From NCBI RefSeq assembly GCF_044784365.2, contig NZ_CP173065.2: DNA of 64,000 nt. One strand, 5' to 3'. The notes under the pieces were generated by a model. That model saw nothing but the letters and a program-made list of their open reading frames with translations. It made no database searches and was not told the origin of the DNA. This DNA comes from Cetobacterium_A somerae. Lineage in GTDB: Bacteria > Fusobacteriota > Fusobacteriia > Fusobacteriales > Fusobacteriaceae. Positions 38,547 to 46,594 of the stretch are shown one piece after another (within the stretch, counting starts at the first letter, position 1; each line of letters opens with the position of its first letter). A program made the translations under genes and the position numbers.

Positions 38547-38667
38547 AAATATAAAAAACCCTCCTGGGGGGGAGGGTTTTTTCATAACACGGGGGAGTGT
38601 TAAAAAATAAAAAAGATTAAAATAGATTTTTGGGGGGTATATAGATCTATTCAATCAAATTCGGTCT
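38547..38667 (-). ncRNA. Candidate small RNA with three C-loop hairpins
   Basis: A consensus promoter at 38675-38703 predicts a start near 38667 on the minus strand, and the transcript would end at the terminator near 38547, about 120 bases. It contains no ribosome site and no reading frame of note. Three hairpins follow each other: AAUAGAU/AUCUAUU (38651-38645, 38627-38621) with ACCCCCC in the loop; UAACAC/GUGUUA (38602-38597, 38590-38585) with loop UCCCCC; and the terminator with loop CCCCCA. Such repeated C-rich loops resemble small RNAs that pair with Shine-Dalgarno sequences. I cannot match it to a named family; Fusobacterium small RNAs such as FoxI have been described and need comparing. 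Confidence 0.65.
38553..38582. terminator. Bidirectional terminator shared by lrgB and the minus-strand small RNA
   Basis: AAAAAACCCTCC / GGAGGGTTTTTT, a 12-bp stem with a 6-base loop (GGGGG and a T on plus, C run on minus), T tracts on both strands. Confidence 0.9.
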
Positions 38668-38674
38668 CGCTATT

Positions 38675-38703
38675 AGTATATAATAAGTACGGTTTTCTGT
38701 CAA
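38675..38703 (-). promoter_or_regulatory. Consensus sigma-70 promoter of the small RNA
   Basis: TTGACA (38703-38698), exactly 17 bases, TATACT (38680-38675) on the minus strand. One of the best promoter matches in the window, and no gene lies ahead of it on that strand until past the next terminator. Confidence 0.8.
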
Positions 38704-38773
38704 GTTTTTTTTTAGTACATTCTTTTTTTATACTTTGTTCTAATTTGAATATAAAAATTTTGAATTTTGTTAT

Positions 38774-38808
38774 AAAAATGAAAGGAGTGGATTATATTCC
38801 ACTCCTTT
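38774..38808 (-). terminator. Intrinsic terminator after the 80-residue gene
   Basis: AAAGGAGTGGA / TCCACTCCTTT, 11 bp, 6-base loop, then CATTTTTATA on the minus strand. It separates the 80-residue gene from the small RNA promoter. Confidence 0.85.
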
Positions 38809-38812
38809 TATT

Positions 38813-39055
38813 TTATACTAATCCTTTTTTTATCATAGCAAGAGCATATTGATGCGCATCTACTGTTGCACTAGCATAAGCAAATTTTGTTTCTCCTTCG
38901 AAAAATCCGTTTAACAAAACTTGTTGCTGCTCATCTATATTCATTGTTAACCTTTCTAGTGTTAACGTTCCCTCTTTATACTCTTCTAATAATGCATTAT
39001 AAACTGCATCAAAAGTACTATCGTAAATTTCATTTTGTATTTCTTCAAAAAACAT
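38813..39055 (-). CDS. Small protein of unknown function, 80 residues
   Basis: I do not recognise it. Sequence is mostly helical and acidic (MFFEEIQNEIYDSTFDAVYNALLEE, split as two parts), with a Gln stretch (DEQQQVLLNG) and no Cys, signal or membrane segment. AGGGGTG lies before the ATG. It is a single-gene unit, closed by its own terminator. TATACC about 20 bases upstream could be a -10 element but the -35 is poor. Confidence 0.6.
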   Translation of the reverse strand: MFFEEIQNEIYDSTFDAVYNALLEEYKEGTLTLERLTMNIDEQQQVLLNGFFEGETKFAYASATVDAHQYALAMIKKGLV

Positions 39056-39127
39056 ATTTTTACACCCCTTTTTGGTATAGTTTCTTTACTTCTCAATATT
39101 AACATTTTTTATTAATTTTGTCAACAA

Positions 39128-39463
39128 TTATCCAATATAAGCTATTTCAAAATTTTGGTGAACACCTAAGAACTTTGATTTTAGTTCTTTATAGTTTTCT
39201 TTTAAATATATCATTTGCTTAAATAGGCCTTGAGAACCATTTTTTATTGTTAATTTATTTTTTAAATCTTTTCCATATTCATTCCATAAATTAGTAAAAA
39301 GTACAAATAAAAACACTAAAGTCGTTGCTTGAATTCCAGCAAAATCTAAGACAACTTCCTCCTCTTTTTTTAAAATCTCTTTTAATTTATCACAAAAGCT
39401 TTTAGCTTTATCCGGATTTACTAGCATTGAACTATTGAAGTATCTTTTTAATTTTATTTTCAT
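39128..39463 (-). CDS. STAS-like (DUF4325) domain protein
   Basis: 111 residues from the ATG at 39463 (AGGAG upstream); a longer version would overlap the previous gene. The segment EEVVLDFAGIQATTLVFLFVLFTNLWNEYG fits a STAS-like strand-helix unit, as in DUF4325, and FNSSMLVNPDKAKSF precedes it. STAS-like proteins often act as switch partners in regulation, sometimes with kinases or phosphatases. The family match is by pattern only. It follows the MORN-repeat gene. Confidence 0.5.
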   Translation of the reverse strand: MKIKLKRYFNSSMLVNPDKAKSFCDKLKEILKKEEEVVLDFAGIQATTLVFLFVLFTNLWNEYGKDLKNKLTIKNGSQGLFKQMIYLKENYKELKSKFLGVHQNFEIAYIG

Positions 39464-39482
39464 AAAGTTATTTTCTCCTAAT

Positions 39483-39977
39483 TTAATTTGTTTGATCAAA
39501 ATGATCTATATTTAAAGTATAGTCTCTTTTACCTACTAATTTTCCACTTTTACTATAATAATTCCAAATTCCAATTGCTTGGCCATTATAAAACTTACCT
39601 ATTATATGTGGATTTCCATTTTCATGAAATAATTTAAATAGTCCATGATCTTTTCCTTTTAAATAATATGTTTGAAATGTTTTATGCCCATCTTCACTAT
39701 ACAAGACATATTTTCCATTTAACTCTCCATTTTTCCAATTTTCTATGGATTTTATATTTCCGTTAGTATAAAAAGATAACCACTTCCCTTCTGGAACTCC
39801 ATTTTTATAAAACTCTCTATCTTTTTGAAAAGTCACCATTCCAGTAAGAGGACTTCCAGTTTTTTTGACGAAAATTTTTCCATTTTTGTTTAAAATTTTA
39901 GAATAATCTACTTGTGAATAGTTTCCAAAAGCTAACTGAGACATTAAATAAAAAACTACTGATATTTTTTTTAACAT
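39483..39977 (-). CDS. Secreted MORN-repeat (YwqK-like) protein
   Basis: 164 residues with a signal peptide (MLKKISVVFYLMSQLAFGNYS) and repeats of about 23 residues of the MORN_2 type (GKWLSFYTNGNIKSIENWKNGELNGKY, GLFKLFHENGNPHIIGKFYNGQAIGIW in parts). Automated annotation often names such proteins YwqK family antitoxin, but there is no toxin gene here. Surface or periplasmic location is likely; function unknown. Confidence 0.7.
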   Translation of the reverse strand: MLKKISVVFYLMSQLAFGNYSQVDYSKILNKNGKIFVKKTGSPLTGMVTFQKDREFYKNGVPEGKWLSFYTNGNIKSIENWKNGELNGKYVLYSEDGHKTFQTYYLKGKDHGLFKLFHENGNPHIIGKFYNGQAIGIWNYYSKSGKLVGKRDYTLNIDHFDQTN

Positions 39978-39991
39978 AATTATTCCCCCTG

Positions 39992-40402
39992 CTATCTCTT
40001 TTCTATATCTATTATCTTTACAGATTTTTCCATCTTATTTTTTACAACAAATTTATCATAAAAAAATATTCCTATAAAAGCTATCACTAACCCACTAAAA
40101 CTTGCCCCAATACATTCTCCCTCTGATAATCCCATATTAGAAGCTATAAAATAAGTTAAAAACATAAATATCAGCGGTATTATATAAACTATTATTGCAG
40201 CTTTAAAAACTTGATTATCTTCCATTTCAAAAGTTATAATATCACCTATTTTAATATTATCTACATTAGATATAAATGTAAAATCATTTGCTATTTTAGC
40301 ACTATCACTACATTTACTACAATGCGAGCAAGCACTCTCTTTATACATTGAAACTGTTACTTTACTTCCTACTATTTTTTTTACTAACCCACTACTTTTC
40401 AT
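39992..40402 (-). CDS. RseC/MucC family (SoxR-reducing system) membrane protein
   Basis: 136 residues from the ATG at 40402, preceded by GAGGAG; the open frame extends much further up but that part is AT-rich noncoding. An N-terminal domain with the Cys motif ACSHCSKC, then two membrane helices (AAIIVYIIPLIFMFLTYFIA and ASFSGLVIAFIGIFFY), is the RseC layout. RseC proteins support SoxR reduction or envelope stress signalling in proteobacteria. An 18-base palindrome overlaps its likely -10. Confidence 0.8.
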   Translation of the reverse strand: MKSSGLVKKIVGSKVTVSMYKESACSHCSKCSDSAKIANDFTFISNVDNIKIGDIITFEMEDNQVFKAAIIVYIIPLIFMFLTYFIASNMGLSEGECIGASFSGLVIAFIGIFFYDKFVVKNKMEKSVKIIDIEKR

Positions 40403-40423
40403 TCTTTGCTCCTCATTCAAATA

Positions 40424-40441
40424 GTTATAATGAATTATAAC
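40424..40441 (-). promoter_or_regulatory. Perfect 18-base palindrome over the RseC-like gene promoter, candidate operator
   Basis: GTTATAATGAATTATAAC is an 8-2-8 inverted repeat, containing the TATAAT that fits a -10 on the minus strand, 22 bases before the RseC-like start codon. It resembles a PerR/Fur-type box (TTATAAT-N-ATTATAA) but has two central bases, not one. Confidence 0.45.
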
Positions 40442-40481
40442 ATATTTTTTTCTAGAAATTAAAGTAAATTTAAATAAAAAA

Positions 40482-40504
40482 AAGTATAGGAAAATCCTAT
40501 ACTT
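40482..40504 (-). terminator. Intrinsic terminator after the 70-residue gene
   Basis: AAGTATAGGA / TCCTATACTT, perfect 10-bp stem, 3-base loop, then eight T on the minus strand. Confidence 0.9.
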
Positions 40505-40523
40505 AGTTAATTTTAATTTTATA

Positions 40524-40736
40524 TTATAATTTATCGTGTAATGTACCACCAACAGCACACTTACAACCCATTCCTACTTCTACACATTTGCTTGGATCAA
40601 TATAAACTACATCCCAACCGTCATCTTCATCGTCACCATATCCAACTTCACCTATGAACATTAGCTCAAGACCTTTTGCTTTTAATTCCTCTTCACTTTG
40701 TCCTATTTTTTTTAAAAATTCTTCTTTAGTTAACAT
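40524..40736 (-). CDS. Small acidic Cys protein, unknown function, 70 residues
   Basis: I do not recognise it. MLTKEEFLKKIGQSEEELKAKGLELMFIG is followed by an acidic centre (GDDEDDGWDVVYIDPSKC) and a tail with three Cys in CVEVGMGCKCAVGG. The Cys pattern could bind a metal. The ATG at 40736 has AGGAG nine bases away. Its own promoter is a full TTGACA with 17 bases to TATTAT and its own terminator follows, so it is a single-gene unit likely to be well expressed. Confidence 0.6.
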   Translation of the reverse strand: MLTKEEFLKKIGQSEEELKAKGLELMFIGEVGYGDDEDDGWDVVYIDPSKCVEVGMGCKCAVGGTLHDKL

Positions 40737-40772
40737 ATGCGTCACTCCTAGTTTGTTATATTATCTGTCTCA

Positions 40773-40801
40773 ATAATACACTATTTTTGTGTAGATGTCA
40801 A
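40773..40801 (-). promoter_or_regulatory. Consensus promoter of the 70-residue gene
   Basis: TTGACA (40801-40796), 17 bases, TATTAT (40778-40773), about 37 bases before the start codon. Confidence 0.8.
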
Positions 40802-40836
40802 CTTTCAATTTGTTTTTTTTAAAACTATTTTTTAAG

Positions 40837-40865
40837 TTTTAATTTTTAGTAAAAAATGTTATAAT
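40837..40865 (+). promoter_or_regulatory. Possible promoter of the ymdB-purA operon
   Basis: TTTTAA, 17 bases, TATAAT (40860-40865), 37 bases before the ymdB start. The -35 is poor. Confidence 0.45.
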
Positions 40866-40902
40866 ATTTTTTGGTAATACAAATATAGAAATGAGGTAAA
40901 TA

Positions 40903-41697
40903 ATGAAAGTTTTAGTTGTAGGTGACGTTGTTGGAAATCCAGGTAGAAAAACTCTAAAGGCATACCTTGATAAGTATAAAAGTAATTACGATTTTATTAT
41001 CGTTAATGGTGAAAATGCTGCCGCTGGATTTGGAATAACTGCAAAACTTTGTGATGAGATTTTAGATTGGGGAGTAAATGTTATAACAAGTGGAAATCAC
41101 ATTTGGGATAAAAAAGAAATTTATGACTATTTAGATAGATCTAACAGAGTTCTACGTCCACATAATTATCCTAATGGTGTTCCTGGAACTGGATATACAA
41201 TTTTAAAAGATAAAAAAGGAAATAAAATAGCTGTGGTTTCTCTTCAAGGAAGAGTTTTCATGCCACCAATTGATTGTCCATTTACAGTGGCAAATCCATT
41301 AATAGAAGAGATTAGAAAAGAATGTAAACATATTATTATAGATTTTCATGCTGAAGCAACATCAGAAAAATTAGCTTTAGCAAACTATTTAGATGGAAAA
41401 GTTTCTGTTGTTTACGGAACACATACACATGTACAAACTGCTGATAATAAAATCCTTCTTGAAGGCACTGGTTATATAAGTGATGTTGGAATGACAGGAT
41501 CAGACAATGGAATAATTGGAATGAATAAAGAATCTATTATTCCTAAATTTTTAACTGCTTTGCCTCAAAAGTTTGAGATAGCAGAAGGAAAAGAAAGAAT
41601 AAATGGTTTAGATATCGAATTAGATGATGAAACTGGTGAATGTATAAAAATAGAAAGAATCAACCTTTCTCTTATTGAGTTAGGAATATTTAATTAG
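40903..41697 (+). CDS. ymdB: TIGR00282 family metallophosphoesterase (YmdB)
   Basis: 264 residues with the family metal-binding motifs: VVGDVVGNPGRK, VNGENAAAGFG, TSGNHIWD, DFHAEATSEK and YGTHTHVQTAD. In B. subtilis YmdB cleaves 2',3'-cyclic nucleotides and affects biofilm choice. It heads a plus-strand run of seven or eight genes with gaps of 10 bases or so to trmB. The link to its neighbours is not clear. Confidence 0.92.
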   Translation: MKVLVVGDVVGNPGRKTLKAYLDKYKSNYDFIIVNGENAAAGFGITAKLCDEILDWGVNVITSGNHIWDKKEIYDYLDRSNRVLRPHNYPNGVPGTGYTILKDKKGNKIAVVSLQGRVFMPPIDCPFTVANPLIEEIRKECKHIIIDFHAEATSEKLALANYLDGKVSVVYGTHTHVQTADNKILLEGTGYISDVGMTGSDNGIIGMNKESIIPKFLTALPQKFEIAEGKERINGLDIELDDETGECIKIERINLSLIELGIFN

Positions 41698-41707
41698 GAA
41701 GGTTTTT

Positions 41708-42637
41708 ATGAAAGTTGTTGAAATAAAAGTTATATTTGATAGTGATAGTATTGAGGATACTCAAAAAGAGATTTGTGATATATTTTATGGATTTGGAGCT
41801 ACTGGTTTAAAAATTGATGAACCTTTAAAAACGAAAAATCCTTTAGATTTTTATAAAGATGAAAAGCAATTTTTAATGGTAGATTATGCTGTTTCAGCAT
41901 ATTTTCCAATGAATCCATATTCTCAAAGAAGAAACGATTTAATAAAAGCTGCTTTTGAGGAAAAATTTAATGATAGAGATGATGTTGTTTTTACAATTGA
42001 TTTTTATGAATATGATGAGGAAGACTATCAAAACAGTTGGAAAAAATATCTATATCCTGAAAAAGTTAGTGAAAAGTTTGTTGTTAAACCAACTTGGAGA
42101 GAATATGAACCTGAGGAAAATGAATTAGTTATTGAATTAGACCCTGGAAGAGCTTTTGGTACTGGATCGCATCCAACAACATCTCTTTGTTTAAAAATTA
42201 TGGAAGAAAATATAAAGCCTGGAAATTCTGTTATCGATGTAGGAACTGGATCTGGAATATTGATGATTGCAGCTGAAAAGTTAGGAGCTACTGATATTTA
42301 TGGTACTGATATCGATGAGCTAGCTGTTGAAGCTACTAAGGAAAATCTTGAGTTAAATAAAATTTCTTCTGATACTGCTGAAGTTTATTTAGGAGATTTA
42401 ATCTCAGTTGTTAAAGATAAGCAATTTGATGTTGTAGTAGCAAATATTCTAGCTGATGTTATTCTTTTACTTTTAAAAGATATTTTTAAAGTTGTTAAAA
42501 AAGATGGATTAATTATCTTTTCAGGTATTATAGAAGACAAGCTTCCTGAAATAGTTAAACAGGTTGAGGAGAAAGGACTTGAAATACTAGAAATAAAAAG
42601 AGATAAAGAGTGGAGAGCTCTTCTTATTAAAGCTTAG
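41708..42637 (+). CDS. prmA: Ribosomal protein L11 methyltransferase
   Basis: 309 residues. It has the PrmA methyltransferase core (DPGRAFGTGSHPTTSLCLKIME, VIDVGTGSGILMIAAEKLG, VVANILADVILLLL). The N-terminal part is the L11-recognition domain. It trimethylates several residues of L11. It follows ymdB at 10 bases with AGGAAGG upstream. Confidence 0.94.
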   Translation: MKVVEIKVIFDSDSIEDTQKEICDIFYGFGATGLKIDEPLKTKNPLDFYKDEKQFLMVDYAVSAYFPMNPYSQRRNDLIKAAFEEKFNDRDDVVFTIDFYEYDEEDYQNSWKKYLYPEKVSEKFVVKPTWREYEPEENELVIELDPGRAFGTGSHPTTSLCLKIMEENIKPGNSVIDVGTGSGILMIAAEKLGATDIYGTDIDELAVEATKENLELNKISSDTAEVYLGDLISVVKDKQFDVVVANILADVILLLLKDIFKVVKKDGLIIFSGIIEDKLPEIVKQVEEKGLEILEIKRDKEWRALLIKA

Positions 42638-42646
42638 GAGGATTAA

Positions 42647-43309
42647 ATGAAAAACTATATTATTGCTTTAGATGGTCCAGCTGGAAGCGGAAAAAGTACT
42701 ATTGCTAAAGTTATAGCTAAAAATTTTGGCCTAACATATCTTGATACAGGAGCTATGTATAGAATGGTAGCTCTTTATATCCTTGAAAATAATATTGATT
42801 TCAATAATGTAGCTGATGTAGAAAATATTTTAAATAATATTAAAGTTGATATTATAGATGATAAATTTATATTAAATGGTAAGGATGTTTCTTTAGAAAT
42901 TAGAACACCTGAAGTTACTAAAATTGTTTCTCCAGTATCTGCTATCAAAGCTGTTAGAGTTAAATTAGTAGATTTACAAAGAGAGATTAGTAAAGGAAAA
43001 AAAGTTATTTTAGATGGAAGAGATATTGGAACAGTTGTTTTTCCAAATGCTGATTTAAAAATATTTTTAGTTGCTTCTCCTGAAGAAAGAGCTAAAAGAA
43101 GAGTTAAAGATTACGCATCAAAAGGGATTACAGAAGATTTTGAAACTGTTTTAAAAGATATTTTAGAAAGAGACCATACTGATTCTACAAGAAAAGAAAG
43201 TCCTTTAAAGAAAGCCGAAGATGCTATCGAAGTTGATACTAGTTTTCTTAACATTGAAGAAAGTGTTCAAACAATATCTAACTTAATTAAAGAGAAAATC
43301 GGAGGGTAA
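42647..43309 (+). CDS. cmk: Cytidylate kinase
   Basis: 220 residues with P-loop DGPAGSGKSTIAKVIA, YLDTGAMYRMVAL, and the CMP site VILDGRDIGTVVFPNADLKIFLVASPEERAKRR. It phosphorylates CMP and dCMP. AGGAGG precedes the ATG. It lies four bases before waaA. Confidence 0.96.
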   Translation: MKNYIIALDGPAGSGKSTIAKVIAKNFGLTYLDTGAMYRMVALYILENNIDFNNVADVENILNNIKVDIIDDKFILNGKDVSLEIRTPEVTKIVSPVSAIKAVRVKLVDLQREISKGKKVILDGRDIGTVVFPNADLKIFLVASPEERAKRRVKDYASKGITEDFETVLKDILERDHTDSTRKESPLKKAEDAIEVDTSFLNIEESVQTISNLIKEKIGG

Positions 43310-43312
43310 ACT

Positions 43313-44542
43313 ATGTTTTACAATCTACTGAGAGGATTTTTATATCCTTTCCTCTTTATTTTTTTGCTTTTTAAACCTAAAAAATTGAAATTTGTTTTTC
43401 AAAGACTTTTTCAAGATTTGTCAACTCTAGAAAAAAAAGCAAAATATATATGGATTCATTGCTCATCTGTGGGAGAAATCAATCTTATAGACGCATTGGT
43501 AAAAAAACTAAAAAATGATTTCAACGAAAATATTTTACTTACAGTTTTTACTGATACGGGTTATGAAATAGCTATGAATAAATACTCAAAAGATGATAGA
43601 ATATCTATATTAAGATTTCCATTAGATGATATTTTTATACTAAAAAAAATATTCAATTATATTCAAGTTTCTAAAATAATTTTAATAGAAACTGAAATTT
43701 GGCCTAACTTTATAAACTTAGGTTCAAAGTATTCAAAAATATTTATTGTTAATGGCAGAATTTCAAATAAAAGTTTTCCTAGATACAAAAAAATTTCTTG
43801 GATTATAAAACCTCTTTTTTCTAAAATATCTGGATTTTTTATGCAATCTCAAGAAGATAAAAATCGAATAATTCTTTTAGGTGCTGATAAAAACAAAGTA
43901 TTTGTAACTGGTAATCTAAAATTTGATATTTCTTTTGAAACATTTTCTTCTGAAGATATGTCAAATTTAAAAAGATTTATAAAAAGTGATACACGAAAAA
44001 TCTTTGTTGCTGGTAGCACTAGACAAGGAGAAGATTCTATTCTTATAGATGTTTTTAAAGAACTTAAAAATACACTTCTTATTATTGTCCCACGACATTT
44101 AGAAAGAGTTCCTGAAATTGAAACTTTAGTAAAAAATTCAAATTTAACATATAAAAAATTAACTAATTTAGAATTAAATCCATCTTCAGAAGAGTTTCAA
44201 ATACTTATTGTTGATAAAATGGGTGTTCTCAGAAAATTCTATTCTATTGCTGATATTGTATTTGTTGGTGGAACACTAGTTAATGTTGGTGGTCATAGTT
44301 TACTAGAGCCACTATTTTATGGAAAATCTCCAATTTTTGGCCCATATTTACAAAATGTTAAAGATATATCTAAAGATATTTTAAATCTTAATATTGGATA
44401 TAAAATTAACAATAAAGAGGAGTTTTTAAATACTATTAATCTCTTAGAAACAAAACCTGTTTCTGAGGATAAAATAAAAGCATTTTTCAAAAGCAATCAA
44501 AATGCTGCTGAAAAAACGATTAAATTTATGGAGGAAGAATGA
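43313..44542 (+). CDS. waaA: 3-deoxy-D-manno-octulosonic acid (Kdo) transferase
   Basis: 409 residues: N-terminal membrane anchor (FLYPFLFIFLLFKP), then a GT-B fold with WIHCSSVGEINLI, ILIETEIWPNFI, FVAGSTRQGED, VPRHLERV and FVGGTLVNVGGHSLLEPLFYG. It adds Kdo to lipid A precursor, so the organism makes LPS. Its stop overlaps the trmB start by four bases. Confidence 0.93.
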   Translation: MFYNLLRGFLYPFLFIFLLFKPKKLKFVFQRLFQDLSTLEKKAKYIWIHCSSVGEINLIDALVKKLKNDFNENILLTVFTDTGYEIAMNKYSKDDRISILRFPLDDIFILKKIFNYIQVSKIILIETEIWPNFINLGSKYSKIFIVNGRISNKSFPRYKKISWIIKPLFSKISGFFMQSQEDKNRIILLGADKNKVFVTGNLKFDISFETFSSEDMSNLKRFIKSDTRKIFVAGSTRQGEDSILIDVFKELKNTLLIIVPRHLERVPEIETLVKNSNLTYKKLTNLELNPSSEEFQILIVDKMGVLRKFYSIADIVFVGGTLVNVGGHSLLEPLFYGKSPIFGPYLQNVKDISKDILNLNIGYKINNKEEFLNTINLLETKPVSEDKIKAFFKSNQNAAEKTIKFMEEE

Positions 44543-45240
44543 AAGAAAGATTAGAAGACACTCTATGGAAACACTTCTTCACAAATCCTAGAACTAATTA
44601 TAATCCATACATGGTTAAATTAGTAGAATACCCTAATCACATTATCTATGATAGTGAAATTATGGACTCTTATAGAGGAAATTGGAACCAAAAAGCTTTT
44701 GGAAACAATAATCCTGTATATCTTGAAATAGGATCTGGAAGTGGGAACTTTGCAGTTGGAATGGCTGCTAAATATCCAGAGAGAAATCACTTAGCTCTTG
44801 AAATAAGATTTAAAAGATTAGTTTTATCTGCTACTAAAGCCGTTAAAAGAAATCTTAATAATGTTGTTTTCTTAAGAAGACGTGGTGAAGATATTACAAA
44901 ATTTATAGGAAATGAAGAGATTGAAGGACTTTACATTAATTTCCCTGACCCTTGGGAGGGAAATGAAAAAAATAGAATACTTCAACCTAAACTTTTCGAA
45001 CTTCTTGATGTTATAATGAAAGTTGATGGAACTTTATTTTTTAAAACAGACCATGATCAATATTATTCAGATGTTCTTGAATTTGCTAAAGATTTAAAAA
45101 ACTATGAAGTAGTTTATCATACACCTGATTTACATAACAGCCCTAAAGCTGCTGATAATATCAGAACAGAGTTTGAAGATTTATTTATATGTAAACATAA
45201 CAAAAATATCAACTATATTGAAATAAAAAAAATCAAATAA
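44539..45240 (+). CDS. trmB: tRNA (guanine46-N7)-methyltransferase
   Basis: 233 residues. TrmB features: YLEIGSGSGNFAVGMA for SAM, EIRFKRLVLSATKAVKRNL, the NFPDPWEGNEKNRILQP catalytic block and LFFKTDHDQYYSD. It makes m7G at position 46 of tRNA. Translation is coupled to waaA by overlap. Confidence 0.94.
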   Translation: MKERLEDTLWKHFFTNPRTNYNPYMVKLVEYPNHIIYDSEIMDSYRGNWNQKAFGNNNPVYLEIGSGSGNFAVGMAAKYPERNHLALEIRFKRLVLSATKAVKRNLNNVVFLRRRGEDITKFIGNEEIEGLYINFPDPWEGNEKNRILQPKLFELLDVIMKVDGTLFFKTDHDQYYSDVLEFAKDLKNYEVVYHTPDLHNSPKAADNIRTEFEDLFICKHNKNINYIEIKKIK

Positions 45241-45265
45241 CGAAATAATACATGGAGGTATTTAA

Positions 45266-46546
45266 ATGGCAGGATATGTTGTAGTTGGAACTCAATGGGG
45301 AGACGAAGGAAAAGGAAAAATAATTGACGTTCTTGGAGATAGAGCTGATTACGTTGTTAGATTCCAAGGTGGAAATAATGCTGGACACACAGTTGTTGTT
45401 AATGGAGAGAAATTTATACTTCATTTATTACCATCTGGTATGTTACATGGACAAGGTAAATGTATCATCGGACCAGGAGTTGTTGTTGATCCTAAAGTTC
45501 TTTTAAAAGAACTTGATACATTAGAAGCTAAAGGAGCTAAAGTTGATCACCTATTTATAAGTGATAGAGCTCATCTTATTATGCCTTACCACATTCAATT
45601 AGATATCTTAAAAGAAGAGAGAAGTGGAGATAACAAAATTGGAACTACAAAAAGAGGAATTGGACCTTGTTACTCTGATAAATTTTCAAGAGTTGGAATT
45701 AGAGCTGTTGAATTATTAGATATGGAGCTATTTGCTAAGAAATTACAAATGAATTTAGAAGAGAAAAATGAACTTTTCACTAAAATCTATGATGCTCCTA
45801 CTATGAAGTTTGAAGATATTTTTGAAGAGTACAGAGGATATGCTGAAAGATTAAAGCATAGAATTATTGATGCTACTCCTGAAATTAACAAAGCTTTAGA
45901 TGATGACAAATTCGTTTTATTTGAAGGAGCTCAAGCTATGATGCTAGATATTAACTATGGAACATACCCATACGTTACTTCATCATCTCCTACAAGTGGA
46001 GGAGTTACTACTGGTGTTGGAGTTTCTCCTAGAAAAATCGATAGAATAATTGGAGTTATGAAAGCTTATACAACTAGAGTTGGAGAAGGACCTTTCGTTA
46101 CTGAGTTAAATAATGATTTAGGAGAAAAAATCAGACAAATTGGTGGAGAGTTTGGAGCTACAACTGGAAGACCAAGAAGATGTGGATGGTTAGATCTTGT
46201 TGTTGGTAAGTATGCTGTTGATATAAACGGATTAACTGACGTTGTAATAACAAAAATCGACGTTTTAAGTGGATTAGACACTTTAAAAATTTGTACTGGA
46301 TACGAAATCGATGGAAAAGTTTATACAACTGTACCTGCTGCTACAGAAAAATTAGCTTATGCTAAACCAATTTATGAAGAGTTACCTGGATGGACAGAGG
46401 ATATCTCTAATATGAAAGATTACAATGAGTTACCTGAGAACTGTAAAAAATACCTTGCTAGAGTTGAAGAGTATTTAGGATGTCAAATAACTGTTGTTTC
46501 TGTTGGTCCTGATAGAAGTCAAAACATATTCTTAAAAGATATATAA
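45266..46546 (+). CDS. purA: Adenylosuccinate synthetase
   Basis: 426 residues, the usual length. GTQWGDEGKGKIIDVLGD, VRFQGGNNAGHTVVV, the IMP/GTP motifs GTTKRGIGPCYSDK, FEGAQAMMLDINYGTYPYVTSS and TTGRPRRCGWLDLV identify PurA. It uses GTP and aspartate to turn IMP into adenylosuccinate. GGAGG precedes the ATG. A hairpin follows before ansA. Confidence 0.97.
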   Translation: MAGYVVVGTQWGDEGKGKIIDVLGDRADYVVRFQGGNNAGHTVVVNGEKFILHLLPSGMLHGQGKCIIGPGVVVDPKVLLKELDTLEAKGAKVDHLFISDRAHLIMPYHIQLDILKEERSGDNKIGTTKRGIGPCYSDKFSRVGIRAVELLDMELFAKKLQMNLEEKNELFTKIYDAPTMKFEDIFEEYRGYAERLKHRIIDATPEINKALDDDKFVLFEGAQAMMLDINYGTYPYVTSSSPTSGGVTTGVGVSPRKIDRIIGVMKAYTTRVGEGPFVTELNNDLGEKIRQIGGEFGATTGRPRRCGWLDLVVGKYAVDINGLTDVVITKIDVLSGLDTLKICTGYEIDGKVYTTVPAATEKLAYAKPIYEELPGWTEDISNMKDYNELPENCKKYLARVEEYLGCQITVVSVGPDRSQNIFLKDI

Positions 46547-46552
46547 GAAATC

Positions 46553-46582
46553 AATCCCCTAGTTTACTAGGGGATTAATTTT
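46553..46582 (+). terminator. Hairpin between purA and ansA, ends at the ansA ribosome site
   Basis: Perfect 10-bp stem AATCCCCTAG / CTAGGGGATT with 4-base loop, then AATTTT and at once the AGGAGG of ansA. Weak U tract; partial terminator or mRNA end protector. Confidence 0.65.
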
Positions 46583-46594
46583 AGGAGGAGCTAA

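Noticed and set aside
38641..38650. Palindrome ATAGATCTAT as an operator
   Set aside because: Ten bases only and part of the first small RNA hairpin region; no repeat elsewhere seen.
38537..38812. Hidden small protein in the gap after lrgB
   Set aside because: No start codon with ribosome site and only very short frames on both strands; a noncoding RNA fits better.
39483..39977. Toxin-antitoxin system suggested by the YwqK antitoxin name
   Set aside because: Only the MORN-repeat similarity supports the name; the protein has a signal peptide and no toxin gene is beside it.
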